Of a DNA stretch of 23,062 nucleotides, positions 14,521 through 21,807 are shown in pieces (the first letter of the stretch is position 1; the number at the start of each line of letters is the position of its first letter). The DNA is from an uncultured Lachnospiraceae bacterium (GTDB taxonomy: Bacteria > Bacillota > Clostridia > Lachnospirales > Lachnospiraceae). The stretch spans positions 1 through 23,062 of the forward strand of contig CALFCS010000105.1 of the NCBI GenBank assembly GCA_937950565.1, written 5' to 3'. Under the pieces are notes generated by a model. The model was given only the letters and a program-made list of their open reading frames with translations. It was not told where the DNA came from and did not search any database. Both the position numbers and the translations under genes were made by a program.

Positions 14521-16212
14521 ATGAAGAAACTACAGGGAAAGCCGTTGCCGTTAGGTGTCACAGAAATGCAGGACGGAGTGAACTTTGCGGTTGAAGTACC
14601 GGAAGGAAAGGAATGTGAACTTCTGCTTTACAGAAAAGGAGAGGAAGAACCCGAGATATGCTGTGGGATGGAGCGGACGGCAGGCGCCGTATATACGCTT
14701 AAACTCACAGAAATTAATTTTGCGGAATACGAATACAATTACAGGATTGGAGGAGAAGTATATCCGGATCCCTATGTGAGAGCATTTTCAGGCCGTGAAA
14801 TATGGCTTCAGAAAAGAGATGTGGCAAAGCACGAAATAAGAGGAAAGATATACACAGGCGACTATGACTGGCAAGGAGACCGTCCGCTTAATCTGCCCTA
14901 TCATCAGGTGATTTCCTATGCGCTTCATGTGCGCGGGTTTACACAAGATGCATCTTCGAAAGTAAAGAATAAGGGAACTTTTCTGGGCGTGGCGGAGAAG
15001 ATTCCTTATATGCAGGAGCTGGGGATTAACCAGATTCAATGTATGCCGGTTTACGAATTCGAAGAGAGTGGACGTTATACGAATTACTGGGGGTATGGAA
15101 AGGCATATTACTTTGCACCCAAAAGCGCTTATGCCGCTTGTGGGGACGGGGTAAAAGAGTTGAAGGATCTGGTGAAAAAATGCCACAAGGCAGGAATCGA
15201 AGTGGTTTTGGAAATGCCGTTTGCGGAAGATATAACGATGTTAATGGCCATTGAGTGTCTGCGGTATTATGTGCTGGATTATCATGTGGATGGATTTATT
15301 CTGAATCCTTATGCGCTGCCTTTTGATGATATCTGTAATGACCCGATACTTAAGAAAACAAAAATTATGAAGCATGAGGAAGGATTTCAAAATACGATGC
15401 GTCGTTTCCTGAAAGGAGATGAAGGCATGGTTCCCGGTGTCATGCACTGGCTTCGTAAGCACTCGGAGAAAGAAAGAATTTTTAATTATATGACGGGGCA
15501 TACCGGATTTACATTAAATGATCTGGTGTCTTATGATGGCAAGCATAATGAATTAAATGGGGAAAATAACCAGGACGGACCAGAGTATAACTATAGCTGG
15601 AACTGTGGGGCGGAAGGTCCTACGCGCAAAAAGGCAATTGCGGAGCTGCGTATGCATCAGATGCGGAATGCATTTTTCCTGCTTCTCACGGCACAAGGGA
15701 CACCATGTCTTCTTGCCGGCGATGAATTTGGAAATTCCCAGAAGGGTAATAATAATGTGTATTGTCAGGATAATCCTACAGGCTGGGTAAATTGGAAAAA
15801 CGGGGCAAGAGAGCGGGAAATGAAGAAGTTTGTAAAAGGGCTGATTGCGCTTAGGAAGGCCTGCCCGGCGCTGGGCCCGGAAAAGGAAATGCTGGGAATA
15901 GACAGAACCGGATGCGGAGTGCCAGATGTGTCTTATCATGGTGAAGAGGCATGGCAGGCCCCTTCTGAAGTGTCCAGCAGGCAGCTTGGCGTGTATTACA
16001 GTAAAACCGCTCCTTTAGAGGATGAATGCTTTGTGGCATATAATATGCACTGGCTTGCACATACTTTCGCAATTCCGGCATTGAGAAAAGGAAAGAAATG
16101 GCATCTTGCAGCATCTACCGGGGATGGTATTTGTGAGGAGATGACAGAGCTTGAGGAGCAGAGAAGTATAGATCTTCCTCCGAGAACGATTGTATTACTA
16201 ATTGGAAGGTAA
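14521..16212 (+). CDS. GlgX/isoamylase-like GH13 protein lacking catalytic carboxylates
   Basis: 563 residues, shorter than usual GlgX (about 650–700). An N-terminal beta domain (8–90, CBM48-like) precedes a barrel whose later part is clearly GlgX-like: TLNDLVSYDGKHNELNGE (331–348), SWNCGAEGPT, LLAGDEFGNSQ, GNNNVYCQDN and GWVNW. The catalytic positions are changed. The region II GFRFD nucleophile reads GFILN (Asp to Asn262). The region III AEPW acid/base falls at KHEE, with His285 at the expected position and a Glu next to it. The region IV AHD reads GHT (Asp to Thr328). Region I DVVxNH reads EVVLEM. I infer a non-hydrolytic glycan-binding or regulatory protein. AAAGGAC precedes the start. 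It lies between the binding lipoprotein and TraX-like genes. Confidence 0.8.
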   Translation: MKKLQGKPLPLGVTEMQDGVNFAVEVPEGKECELLLYRKGEEEPEICCGMERTAGAVYTLKLTEINFAEYEYNYRIGGEVYPDPYVRAFSGREIWLQKRDVAKHEIRGKIYTGDYDWQGDRPLNLPYHQVISYALHVRGFTQDASSKVKNKGTFLGVAEKIPYMQELGINQIQCMPVYEFEESGRYTNYWGYGKAYYFAPKSAYAACGDGVKELKDLVKKCHKAGIEVVLEMPFAEDITMLMAIECLRYYVLDYHVDGFILNPYALPFDDICNDPILKKTKIMKHEEGFQNTMRRFLKGDEGMVPGVMHWLRKHSEKERIFNYMTGHTGFTLNDLVSYDGKHNELNGENNQDGPEYNYSWNCGAEGPTRKKAIAELRMHQMRNAFFLLLTAQGTPCLLAGDEFGNSQKGNNNVYCQDNPTGWVNWKNGAREREMKKFVKGLIALRKACPALGPEKEMLGIDRTGCGVPDVSYHGEEAWQAPSEVSSRQLGVYYSKTAPLEDECFVAYNMHWLAHTFAIPALRKGKKWHLAASTGDGICEEMTELEEQRSIDLPPRTIVLLIGR

Positions 16213-16217
16213 AAGGA

Positions 16218-16877
16218 ATGAAACTAAATTCTTTTCAACTGAAATGGATTGCGATTCTTACAATGCTCACAGACCATATCGGAGCTGTTTTATATCCGAA
16301 TATACCTGTGCTGCGTATGATTGGAAGAATTTCATTTCCAATTTTCTGTTTTTTGCTTGTAGAAGGTTTTTTTCACACAAAGGATGTTTGCCGTTATATG
16401 ATACGGCTTGGAATTTTTGCCCTGCTGTCAGAAATACCGTATGACCTGGCGTTTCACGGCCGGATTTTGGAATTTGGTCATCAAAATGTATTTTTTACTT
16501 TGGCGCTTGGTGTTTTATTTCTATACATTGCGCAGGAAAAAAGAGATGTTATGATAAAAATTGCAGAAGCATTTCTTATTGTGTGGGTGGCGGCGAAGCT
16601 TCGGACAGATTATAGTTACAGGGGAATCTTTTTGATTGCTGTTTATTATTTTTTGCGGGAGAAAAAATGGCTCCAGCTTGGAGCAGGGGCGGCATGGAAT
16701 TTTATCTATGGATTTGGGCAGATACAGAATTACGGCGTGCTGGCGGCAGTGCCGCTGGCATGTTATAACGGTGAGAGAGGACCGAAAATCAAATATTTTT
16801 TCTATTTGTTTTATCCGCTGCATCTTCTTGCGTTATATTTAATAAAAAGTTATTGTTTTAATGGGAATGGTTTATAA
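16218..16877 (+). CDS. TraX family membrane protein
   Basis: 219 residues with about seven hydrophobic helices. The family opening is present: FQLKWIAILTMLTDHIGAVL, then RMIGRISFPIFCFLLVEGFFHT and LLSEIPYDLAF, followed by GHQNVFFTLALG. TraX was named for N-acetylation of F pilin, but chromosomal copies in Firmicutes are not tied to conjugation and are thought to be membrane acyltransferase-like; the substrate is unknown. The start at 16218 comes 5 bases after the GH13-like stop, with GGAAGG at 16203–16208 in the upstream gene's last codons as ribosome site. Its position after a sugar-binding lipoprotein and a glycan-fold protein makes acylation of a surface sugar a reasonable guess, not more. 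Confidence 0.85.
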   Translation: MKLNSFQLKWIAILTMLTDHIGAVLYPNIPVLRMIGRISFPIFCFLLVEGFFHTKDVCRYMIRLGIFALLSEIPYDLAFHGRILEFGHQNVFFTLALGVLFLYIAQEKRDVMIKIAEAFLIVWVAAKLRTDYSYRGIFLIAVYYFLREKKWLQLGAGAAWNFIYGFGQIQNYGVLAAVPLACYNGERGPKIKYFFYLFYPLHLLALYLIKSYCFNGNGL

Positions 16878-16886
16878 AAGTTAAAA

Positions 16887-16893
16887 AAGAAGG
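16887..16893 (+). promoter_or_regulatory. Shine-Dalgarno site that decides the DUF5662 start
   Basis: AAGAAGG is 6 bases from the ATG at 16900. It directly abuts the in-frame TTG at 16894, which is therefore too close to be used. Confidence 0.6.
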
Positions 16894-16899
16894 TTGATT

Positions 16900-17442
16900 A
16901 TGAAAGCATTACAGCATTTGAAGAAAATTAGTCATCATAAGAAGCTGGTTATGGAGGGCTGCTTCAAAGTAGGATTATATAAGCAGGGAATTCTTCATGA
17001 CCTTTCCAAATATACACCCTCAGAATTCCTGGTGGGATGTAAATATTATCAGGGGGACAGAAGCCCGAACAATGCGGAGCGTGAAGCGACAGGACGTTCA
17101 TTGGCATGGCTTCACCATAAAGGACGTAATAAGCATCATTATGAATATTGGATTGATTACAGCACGAATGCGAAGGAAGGAATGGTCGGACAGAAGATGC
17201 CGGTAAAATACGTGGTGGAAATGTTCATGGACCGTGTGGCGGCTTCAAAAAACTACCGGGGAGAGCAATATACGGACAGAGATCCCTTAGAATATTATGA
17301 AAAAGGGGCGGCCCGTCTGGGAGATATGATACATCCGGATACGGCGGCTCTTCTGCATCATTTGCTGAAGATGCTGGCGGAAAAGGGAGAAGAGAGGACT
17401 TTTGAGTATATTCGTAAGAAAGTGCTTCGAAGGAAGAAATAG
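16900..17442 (+). CDS. DUF5662 family protein
   Basis: 180 residues from the ATG at 16900. I recognise the DUF5662 pattern: KISHHKKLVMEGCFKVGLY, then ILHDLSKYTPSEF, LAWLHHKGRNKHHYEYW and MPVKYVVEMFMDRVAASK. The many His and Asp residues (HD in LHDLSKY, HH in LHHKGRNKHHYEYW) suggest a metal site and recall HD-type hydrolases, but no activity is established. The C-terminus is helical and basic (YIRKKVLRRKK). There is no signal peptide, so it is probably cytosolic. It is the last gene of the run from the binding lipoprotein, 22 bases after the TraX-like stop, and is followed by two hairpins and a terminator. Confidence 0.8.
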   Translation: MKALQHLKKISHHKKLVMEGCFKVGLYKQGILHDLSKYTPSEFLVGCKYYQGDRSPNNAEREATGRSLAWLHHKGRNKHHYEYWIDYSTNAKEGMVGQKMPVKYVVEMFMDRVAASKNYRGEQYTDRDPLEYYEKGAARLGDMIHPDTAALLHHLLKMLAEKGEERTFEYIRKKVLRRKK

Positions 17443-17453
17443 ATGAATTTCTA

Positions 17454-17474
17454 ATAGGGAGTGAAGTTCCCTAT
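17454..17474 (+). repeat. Inverted repeat (ATAGGGA / TCCCTAT hairpin)
   Basis: A perfect 7-bp stem with a 7-base loop, 11 bases after the DUF5662 stop and just before the main terminator. It lacks a T-run of its own; it may protect the 3' end of the mRNA or assist termination. Confidence 0.5.
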
Positions 17475-17479
17475 ATAAC

Positions 17480-17514
17480 AAAAAAGCTGAAAACTTTTGT
17501 TTCCAGCTTTTTTA
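17480..17514. terminator. Bidirectional intrinsic terminator between DUF5662 gene and tRNA-Leu
   Basis: AAAAAAGCTGAAAAC pairs with GTTTCCAGCTTTTTT (one mismatch, TTTT loop). Both strands end in a run of six Ts, so it serves the plus-strand operon and the minus-strand tRNA gene, whose 3' end is 7 bases away. Confidence 0.85.
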
Positions 17515-17520
17515 TATTCG

Positions 17521-17605
17521 TGCGGAAGATGGGACTTGAACCCACACAAGCGCAATGCTTACAAGATCCTTAGTCTTGCTCGTCTGCCAGTTCCGACACT
17601 TCCGC
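17521..17605 (-). tRNA. tRNA-Leu, anticodon AAG
   Basis: On the minus strand the acceptor stem GCGGAAG pairs with CTTCCGC, followed by discriminator A. A long variable arm (AAGC … GCTT) and the GG-containing D-loop mark it as a type II tRNA of the leucine kind. The anticodon stem CAAGA/TCTTG encloses the loop CTAAGGA, giving anticodon AAG for codon CUU. The T arm carries TTCAAGT. The CCA end is not encoded. A promoter lies 32 bases upstream and a terminator follows at once, so it is transcribed alone. The A at the wobble position is uncommon for bacterial leucine tRNAs. Confidence 0.95.
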
Positions 17606-17636
17606 AAATGGTGTTCTCTCGAACTGTCCGAAAATT

Positions 17637-17665
17637 ATAATACTACAGTGGCTGTAGAATGTCAA
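17637..17665 (-). promoter_or_regulatory. Promoter of tRNA-Leu (TTGACA-N17-TATTAT)
   Basis: On the minus strand, TTGACA (17665–17660), a 17-base spacer, then TATTAT (17642–17637). The -35 box and spacer lie in the last codons of the MATE gene. The spacer is almost filled by the inverted repeat CTACAG-TGG-CTGTAG. Confidence 0.75.
17643..17657. repeat. Inverted repeat CTACAG–TGG–CTGTAG
   Basis: A perfect 6-bp inverted repeat with a 3-base centre. It includes the MATE stop codon and fills the spacer of the tRNA promoter. It could be a weak terminator for the MATE gene or an operator-like site. Confidence 0.55.
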
Positions 17666-19034
17666 CAATTTTTTGAAAAAAATCCTGTCTTTTTTGAAGT
17701 CTCTTTTTGTAAAAATAATAAGGAATAAGAAGTATTGTCGTAGCAGCCCATGCGATTGGATAACTAATCAGTATAGCAGACAGCTCCCGGTGCATCGGTA
17801 CGACGAAAAGGATCCAGGGAAGCCGTACCCCGCAGACACCTCCTAATGTAATCAGTGTTGGTATCAGTACATCGCCCATACCACGAAGAGCAGCATTTAA
17901 AATTTCTACAAATACGTAAATAATATAACTTGGCAGGACGTATATCATCATGTATACGCCAATGTCTATGACAGCGGCATCCGTTGTAAAAAGACACATC
18001 AAAGGTCTGGAAAAGAGCATAAGCGTCGCCAGGATTGTTCCGCAGACACACAAAGACATACCGAGCGATACCCGCACACTTTTATAGACTCTGTCTGGTT
18101 TTCCGGCGCCGTAATTTTGTCCGGAAAATGTAGCGGCTGTAATGCCGAAAGCGCCGCTTACTGCCCAGAAGAGGATGTCCAGCTTTCCGAAGGCAGCCCA
18201 TGCCGCTGCCGTATCTGTTCCGAAGCTGTTAATTGCAGACTGTATGATAACATTGGTCAGTCCATACATTAACGACTGGATACCTCCCGGCATGCCGATT
18301 CGAAGCTCAGATTTCAATACCTGCAGGTCGGGGCGCAGATGCTTAAGATTCAGTTTTAGTGTGTCATAAGATTTTATCAGCGCTCTTGTAACCAGTACAG
18401 CGCTTACTGCCTGTGCAATGATGGTGGCAATTGCAGCGCCTGCAATCCCCATCTGAAATACGATGACAAAGAGCAGGTCCAGACCGATGTTTGTAATACA
18501 GCAGACAATTAAGTAATAGAGCGGGCGTTTGGAGTCTCCGACAGCCCGCATAATGGCAGCTCCCATATTGTAGACCAGCGTAAAAATAATACCTGAAAAA
18601 TAAATTCGCAGATAAAGAACAGAATCCGCCATAATCTCAGCAGGTGTATTCATAATACGTAGCAGCCATGGGGTAACGCTGTATCCGGCAATACCAATAA
18701 GAATACTGGCAATAATGGAAAATGCATATGCAGTATGCAGCGCTTTGTGCAGATTCTTATGGTCACCGGCTCCAAAATACTGGGAGATAATGACAGAGGC
18801 TCCAGAAGAAAGTCCTGTAAAAAACATGACTACCTGATAAGTCAGAACCGCTGCAGAACCTCCGACACTTGCAAGCGCAGCTTTTCCCACGAACCTTCCG
18901 ACGATTACAGCGTCAGCGGTGTTATAAAGCTGTTGAAATAAAGTTCCGATTACAATCGGAAAAAAGAACAGAAGCAATTGTCTCCAGATTACTCCTTCTG
19001 TGATTAAATTTTCTTTTTTCTTTTCGTTTGTCAT
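17643..19034 (-). CDS. MATE family multidrug/metabolite exporter
   Basis: 463 residues with about twelve hydrophobic helices in two related halves, the MatE layout. FFPIVIGTLFQQLYNTADAVIVGRFVG (helix 1–2) is the classic family opening, followed by GLSSGASVIISQYFGAGD; the second half repeats the theme with FSGQNYGAGKPDRV. It is expected in the cytoplasmic membrane and to export cationic drugs or metabolites using a Na+ or H+ gradient; the substrate cannot be told. The minus-strand start at 19034 has GGAGGG 8 bases upstream. It is divergent from the polyphosphate:AMP phosphotransferase gene across a 159-base gap. No strong terminator follows; a small hairpin covers the stop codon. No regulator gene is adjacent. 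Confidence 0.93.
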   Translation of the reverse strand: MTNEKKKENLITEGVIWRQLLLFFFPIVIGTLFQQLYNTADAVIVGRFVGKAALASVGGSAAVLTYQVVMFFTGLSSGASVIISQYFGAGDHKNLHKALHTAYAFSIIASILIGIAGYSVTPWLLRIMNTPAEIMADSVLYLRIYFSGIIFTLVYNMGAAIMRAVGDSKRPLYYLIVCCITNIGLDLLFVIVFQMGIAGAAIATIIAQAVSAVLVTRALIKSYDTLKLNLKHLRPDLQVLKSELRIGMPGGIQSLMYGLTNVIIQSAINSFGTDTAAAWAAFGKLDILFWAVSGAFGITAATFSGQNYGAGKPDRVYKSVRVSLGMSLCVCGTILATLMLFSRPLMCLFTTDAAVIDIGVYMMIYVLPSYIIYVFVEILNAALRGMGDVLIPTLITLGGVCGVRLPWILFVVPMHRELSAILISYPIAWAATTILLIPYYFYKKRLQKRQDFFQKIVDILQPL

Positions 19035-19123
19035 AAATTATCCCTCCAGGAGCAATCATAACATAGAATTACAAAAACATCATTAGAAATCTAAAAAACT
19101 ATGTAATTGTTGGAAATTTGGTG

Positions 19124-19129
19124 TATAAT
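19124..19129 (+). promoter_or_regulatory. Possible -10 box upstream of the phosphotransferase gene
   Basis: TATAAT stands 65 bases before the ATG at 19194, but no good -35 box is found 16–18 bases upstream. The rest of the 159-base divergent gap is AT-rich with no further structure I can support. Confidence 0.35.
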
Positions 19130-19193
19130 TATTCTAGAAATCAGTGAACGGATAAACGTAATTAATATTTATCAGAAATGAGAGGGAAACGAT

Positions 19194-20708
19194 ATGCTGG
19201 AAAAATTAAATTTATCAAAAGAACTTAGCAAAGAAGAATACAAAGAAAGGATTCCGGAGCTGGAGACAAAGCTTGGAAAGCTGCAAAGGGAATGCAAGAA
19301 TCTGGGTATTCCGGTTATGATTGCATTTGAAGGATACGGGGCGTCGGGAAAAGGTGTACAGATTGGAAAGCTGATTCAGGCTCTTGACCCGAGAGGGTTT
19401 GAAGTATATGCAGTTAAAAATGAAACCCAGGAGGAGAAGTATCATCCATTTTTATGGAGATTCTGGACGAAAATGCCTGCGAAGGGACGGATTGCGATTT
19501 ATGACAGCAGCTGGTACCGGAAAATATTGGTGGACAGATTTGACGGTGTGACAAAAGAATCTGAAGTGCCTGCGGTGCTTCGCTCCATCCGCTCTTTTGA
19601 GGAGCAGCTGACGGCAGATGGTATGGTACTGATCAAAATCTTTCTTGCCATTGATAAGAAGGAGCAGAAGAAGCGGTTTAAAAAGCTGATGGATTCGGAG
19701 GAGACTGCGTGGCGTGTAAGTGAAGGGGATTTGAAGCGAAATAAAAAATTTGAAAAATATGAGAAAATGAATGAAGAAATGCTGGCGGGAACGGATACGG
19801 ATTATGCGCCGTGGAATATTGTAGAAGCGGTGGACCGAAGGTTTGCGACTGTAAAGATTTATACGATTGTAATACAGATGCTGGAAGAAAAAATAAAAGA
19901 AGTGATGCAGAAGAAAGCGCAGACAGCAGAAAGTACAGGGATAGAAAAGACAGTTTCCCTTGACAGCTCCTTACAGGAATCCGTTCTTATGAAAGCTGAC
20001 TTAAGTCTTTCTCTTACGAAAGAAGAGTACAAGAAGCGGCTCAAAGAATTGCAGAGCAAAATCAAGCTGCTTCACGGAGAGTTGTACCGAAGAAGAATTC
20101 CGGTTGTTCTTGGATTTGAAGGCTGGGATGCCGGAGGAAAGGGCGGAGCTATAAAGCGTCTGACAGAGCAGATGGACCCGAGGGGGTATCAGGTACATCC
20201 GACGGCATCTCCGAATGATGTAGAGCGGGCGCATCATTATCTGTGGCGGTTCTGGAATGCAATGCCAAAGGCAGGGCATGTAACGATATTTGACAGAACC
20301 TGGTACGGACGTGTTATGGTGGAGAGGATTGAAGGGTTCTGTACAGAGAAAGAATGGAAAAGGGCCTATAAAGAAATGAACGATATGGAGAGAGATCTTG
20401 TAGATGCCGGAGCAATTGTAATGAAGTTCTGGCTTCAGATTGATAAAGAGGAGCAGGCAAAAAGATTTCAGGCGCGGCAGGAGAATCCTGAGAAACAGTG
20501 GAAGATTACAGATGAGGACTGGAGAAACCGTGAAAAATGGGAGCAGTATGAAGCGGCGGTTAATGAAATGCTGATTCGTACATCGACATCGTATGCACCG
20601 TGGGTTGTCGTAGAAGGAAACTGTAAATATTATGCAAGGATCAAAGTGCTTGAGACAGTAGTGGAAGCAATTGAGAAACGTCTGGAGGAAGCAGACGATG
20701 GCAAATAA
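19194..20708 (+). CDS. pap: Polyphosphate:AMP phosphotransferase (two PPK2 domains)
   Basis: 504 residues with two tandem PPK2-type kinase domains, the class II architecture that makes ADP from AMP and polyphosphate in the cytosol. The N-domain (about 10–240) has the Walker A-type GYGASGKG (47–54) and a lid motif DSSWYRK (104–110). The C-domain (about 265–500) has GWDAGGKG (310–317) and DRTWYGR (367–373), closer to the canonical DRSWYNR. The N-domain has lost the first Arg of that motif, so the C-domain is probably the main active one. Each domain opens with a similar LSKEEYKxR helix, showing the duplication. The start has GAGAGGG 8 bases upstream. dgt begins 31 bases downstream, linking AMP recycling and dNTP control in one transcript. 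Confidence 0.93.
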   Translation: MLEKLNLSKELSKEEYKERIPELETKLGKLQRECKNLGIPVMIAFEGYGASGKGVQIGKLIQALDPRGFEVYAVKNETQEEKYHPFLWRFWTKMPAKGRIAIYDSSWYRKILVDRFDGVTKESEVPAVLRSIRSFEEQLTADGMVLIKIFLAIDKKEQKKRFKKLMDSEETAWRVSEGDLKRNKKFEKYEKMNEEMLAGTDTDYAPWNIVEAVDRRFATVKIYTIVIQMLEEKIKEVMQKKAQTAESTGIEKTVSLDSSLQESVLMKADLSLSLTKEEYKKRLKELQSKIKLLHGELYRRRIPVVLGFEGWDAGGKGGAIKRLTEQMDPRGYQVHPTASPNDVERAHHYLWRFWNAMPKAGHVTIFDRTWYGRVMVERIEGFCTEKEWKRAYKEMNDMERDLVDAGAIVMKFWLQIDKEEQAKRFQARQENPEKQWKITDEDWRNREKWEQYEAAVNEMLIRTSTSYAPWVVVEGNCKYYARIKVLETVVEAIEKRLEEADDGK

Positions 20709-20723
20709 TTGCCGGGAAAGAGT

Positions 20724-20733
20724 AAAGAGGGGG
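20724..20733 (+). promoter_or_regulatory. Shine-Dalgarno site that decides the dgt start
   Basis: AAAGAGGGGG is 6 bases before the ATG at 20740. Earlier in-frame ATGs (20671, 20698) lie inside or at the end of the upstream gene and have no comparable site. Confidence 0.7.
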
Positions 20734-20739
20734 CAGAAT

Positions 20740-21747
20740 ATGACAATCAGGGAACAGCTGGAAGAACGAGAAACCACTTATTTAAGTCCGTATGCGACAC
20801 TTAGCCGCAATTCCAGAGGACGTGCCGTGAAGGAGACAGAATGTGATATCCGTCCGGTGTTTCAAAGGGACAGAGACAGAATTTTGCACTGCAAGGCATT
20901 CCGGAGACTGAAGCAGAAGACACAGGTATTTCTGCTTCCTAAGGGAGACCACTACCGGACTAGATTGACGCATACTCTGGAGGTGTCTCAGAACGCAAGA
21001 ACGATTGCAAAGGCTCTGCGGCTGAATGAGGACCTGGTTGAGGCAATTGCGTTAGGGCATGATCTTGGCCATACGCCCTTTGGTCATGCCGGGGAACGTG
21101 CGCTGAATTCGGTGAATCCTTATGGATTTCGCCATAATGAGCAGAGTGTGCGTGTAGTGGAATGCCTGGAAAGACAGGGCAAGGGCCTGAATCTTACCTG
21201 GGAAGTTGTAGATGGAATCCGGAATCACAAAACAAGCGGGAAGCCGGGAACATTGGAAGGAGAGATTGTGCGCCTGTCAGACAAGATTGCCTATATCAAC
21301 CATGATATTGATGATGCGATCCGTGGAGGGATTCTGACGGAGGCAGATATTCCGGAGGAATATGCATCTGTGTTGGGAAATTCTACGAAGGTCCGTTTGG
21401 ATACGATGGTACATAATGTGATTATAAATAGTATGGACCAGCCGAAAATACAGATGTCGCCGGAGGTTGAAAAGGCAATGGCCGGACTGCGGCGATTTAT
21501 GTTTGAGCATGTATACCAGAACCCTGTTGCAAAAGGAGAGGAAGAAAAAGCGGTTCATATGGTCGCTGACTTGTACAGATACTATAGAAATCATATGGAG
21601 CTTCTCCCGGCACAGTTTCTTGAAAGTATTGAGAAAAAGGGTGTAAAAGAAGAACAGGCAGTCTGTGATTACATCGCCGGAATGACGGATACTTATGCTG
21701 TAAAAAAATATGAAGAATATTTTATTCCGGAATCTTGGAAAAATTAA
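20740..21747 (+). CDS. dgt: Deoxyguanosinetriphosphate triphosphohydrolase-like HD protein
   Basis: 335 residues from the ATG at 20740. It is a cytosolic HD-superfamily enzyme of the type that splits dNTPs to nucleoside and triphosphate. The HD metal residues are visible: His78 in RLTHTLEV, then His107-Asp108 in LGHDLGHTPFGHAGE, and a distal Asp in VRLSDKIAYINHDIDDA. DRDRILHCKAFRRLKQKTQVF (44–64) is the conserved N-terminal block. The length fits the short dgt-like type 2 group rather than the E. coli enzyme (about 505 residues). The order dgt–dnaG is common in Clostridia ahead of rpoD. The pap gene is 31 bases upstream and dnaG 60 bases downstream. Confidence 0.93.
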   Translation: MTIREQLEERETTYLSPYATLSRNSRGRAVKETECDIRPVFQRDRDRILHCKAFRRLKQKTQVFLLPKGDHYRTRLTHTLEVSQNARTIAKALRLNEDLVEAIALGHDLGHTPFGHAGERALNSVNPYGFRHNEQSVRVVECLERQGKGLNLTWEVVDGIRNHKTSGKPGTLEGEIVRLSDKIAYINHDIDDAIRGGILTEADIPEEYASVLGNSTKVRLDTMVHNVIINSMDQPKIQMSPEVEKAMAGLRRFMFEHVYQNPVAKGEEEKAVHMVADLYRYYRNHMELLPAQFLESIEKKGVKEEQAVCDYIAGMTDTYAVKKYEEYFIPESWKN

Positions 21748-21807
21748 AGGAAATCAGACAGTTTTGTCGAATATTATAAATGAGGGCATTTGAAAGGAAC
21801 GTGACAC

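Noticed and set aside
16218..16877. TraX-like gene as evidence of a conjugative element
   Set aside because: No relaxase, coupling protein, integrase or att-like repeats are nearby, and TraX homologues are common chromosomal genes in Firmicutes.
16894..16899. TTG at 16894 as start of the DUF5662 gene
   Set aside because: The AAGAAGG site touches this codon, leaving no spacing; the ATG at 16900 is spaced normally.
20001..20777. Long open frame on the minus strand (258 codons) opposite the phosphotransferase and dgt genes
   Set aside because: Its translation is low-complexity (Cys, Phe, Leu, Ser rich) with no motif, and it mirrors a clear PPK2 coding frame on the plus strand.
21735..21780. 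TTGGAA and TATTAT/TATAAA as a promoter before dnaG
   Set aside because: No pair of boxes has 16–18 base spacing, so I do not call a promoter.
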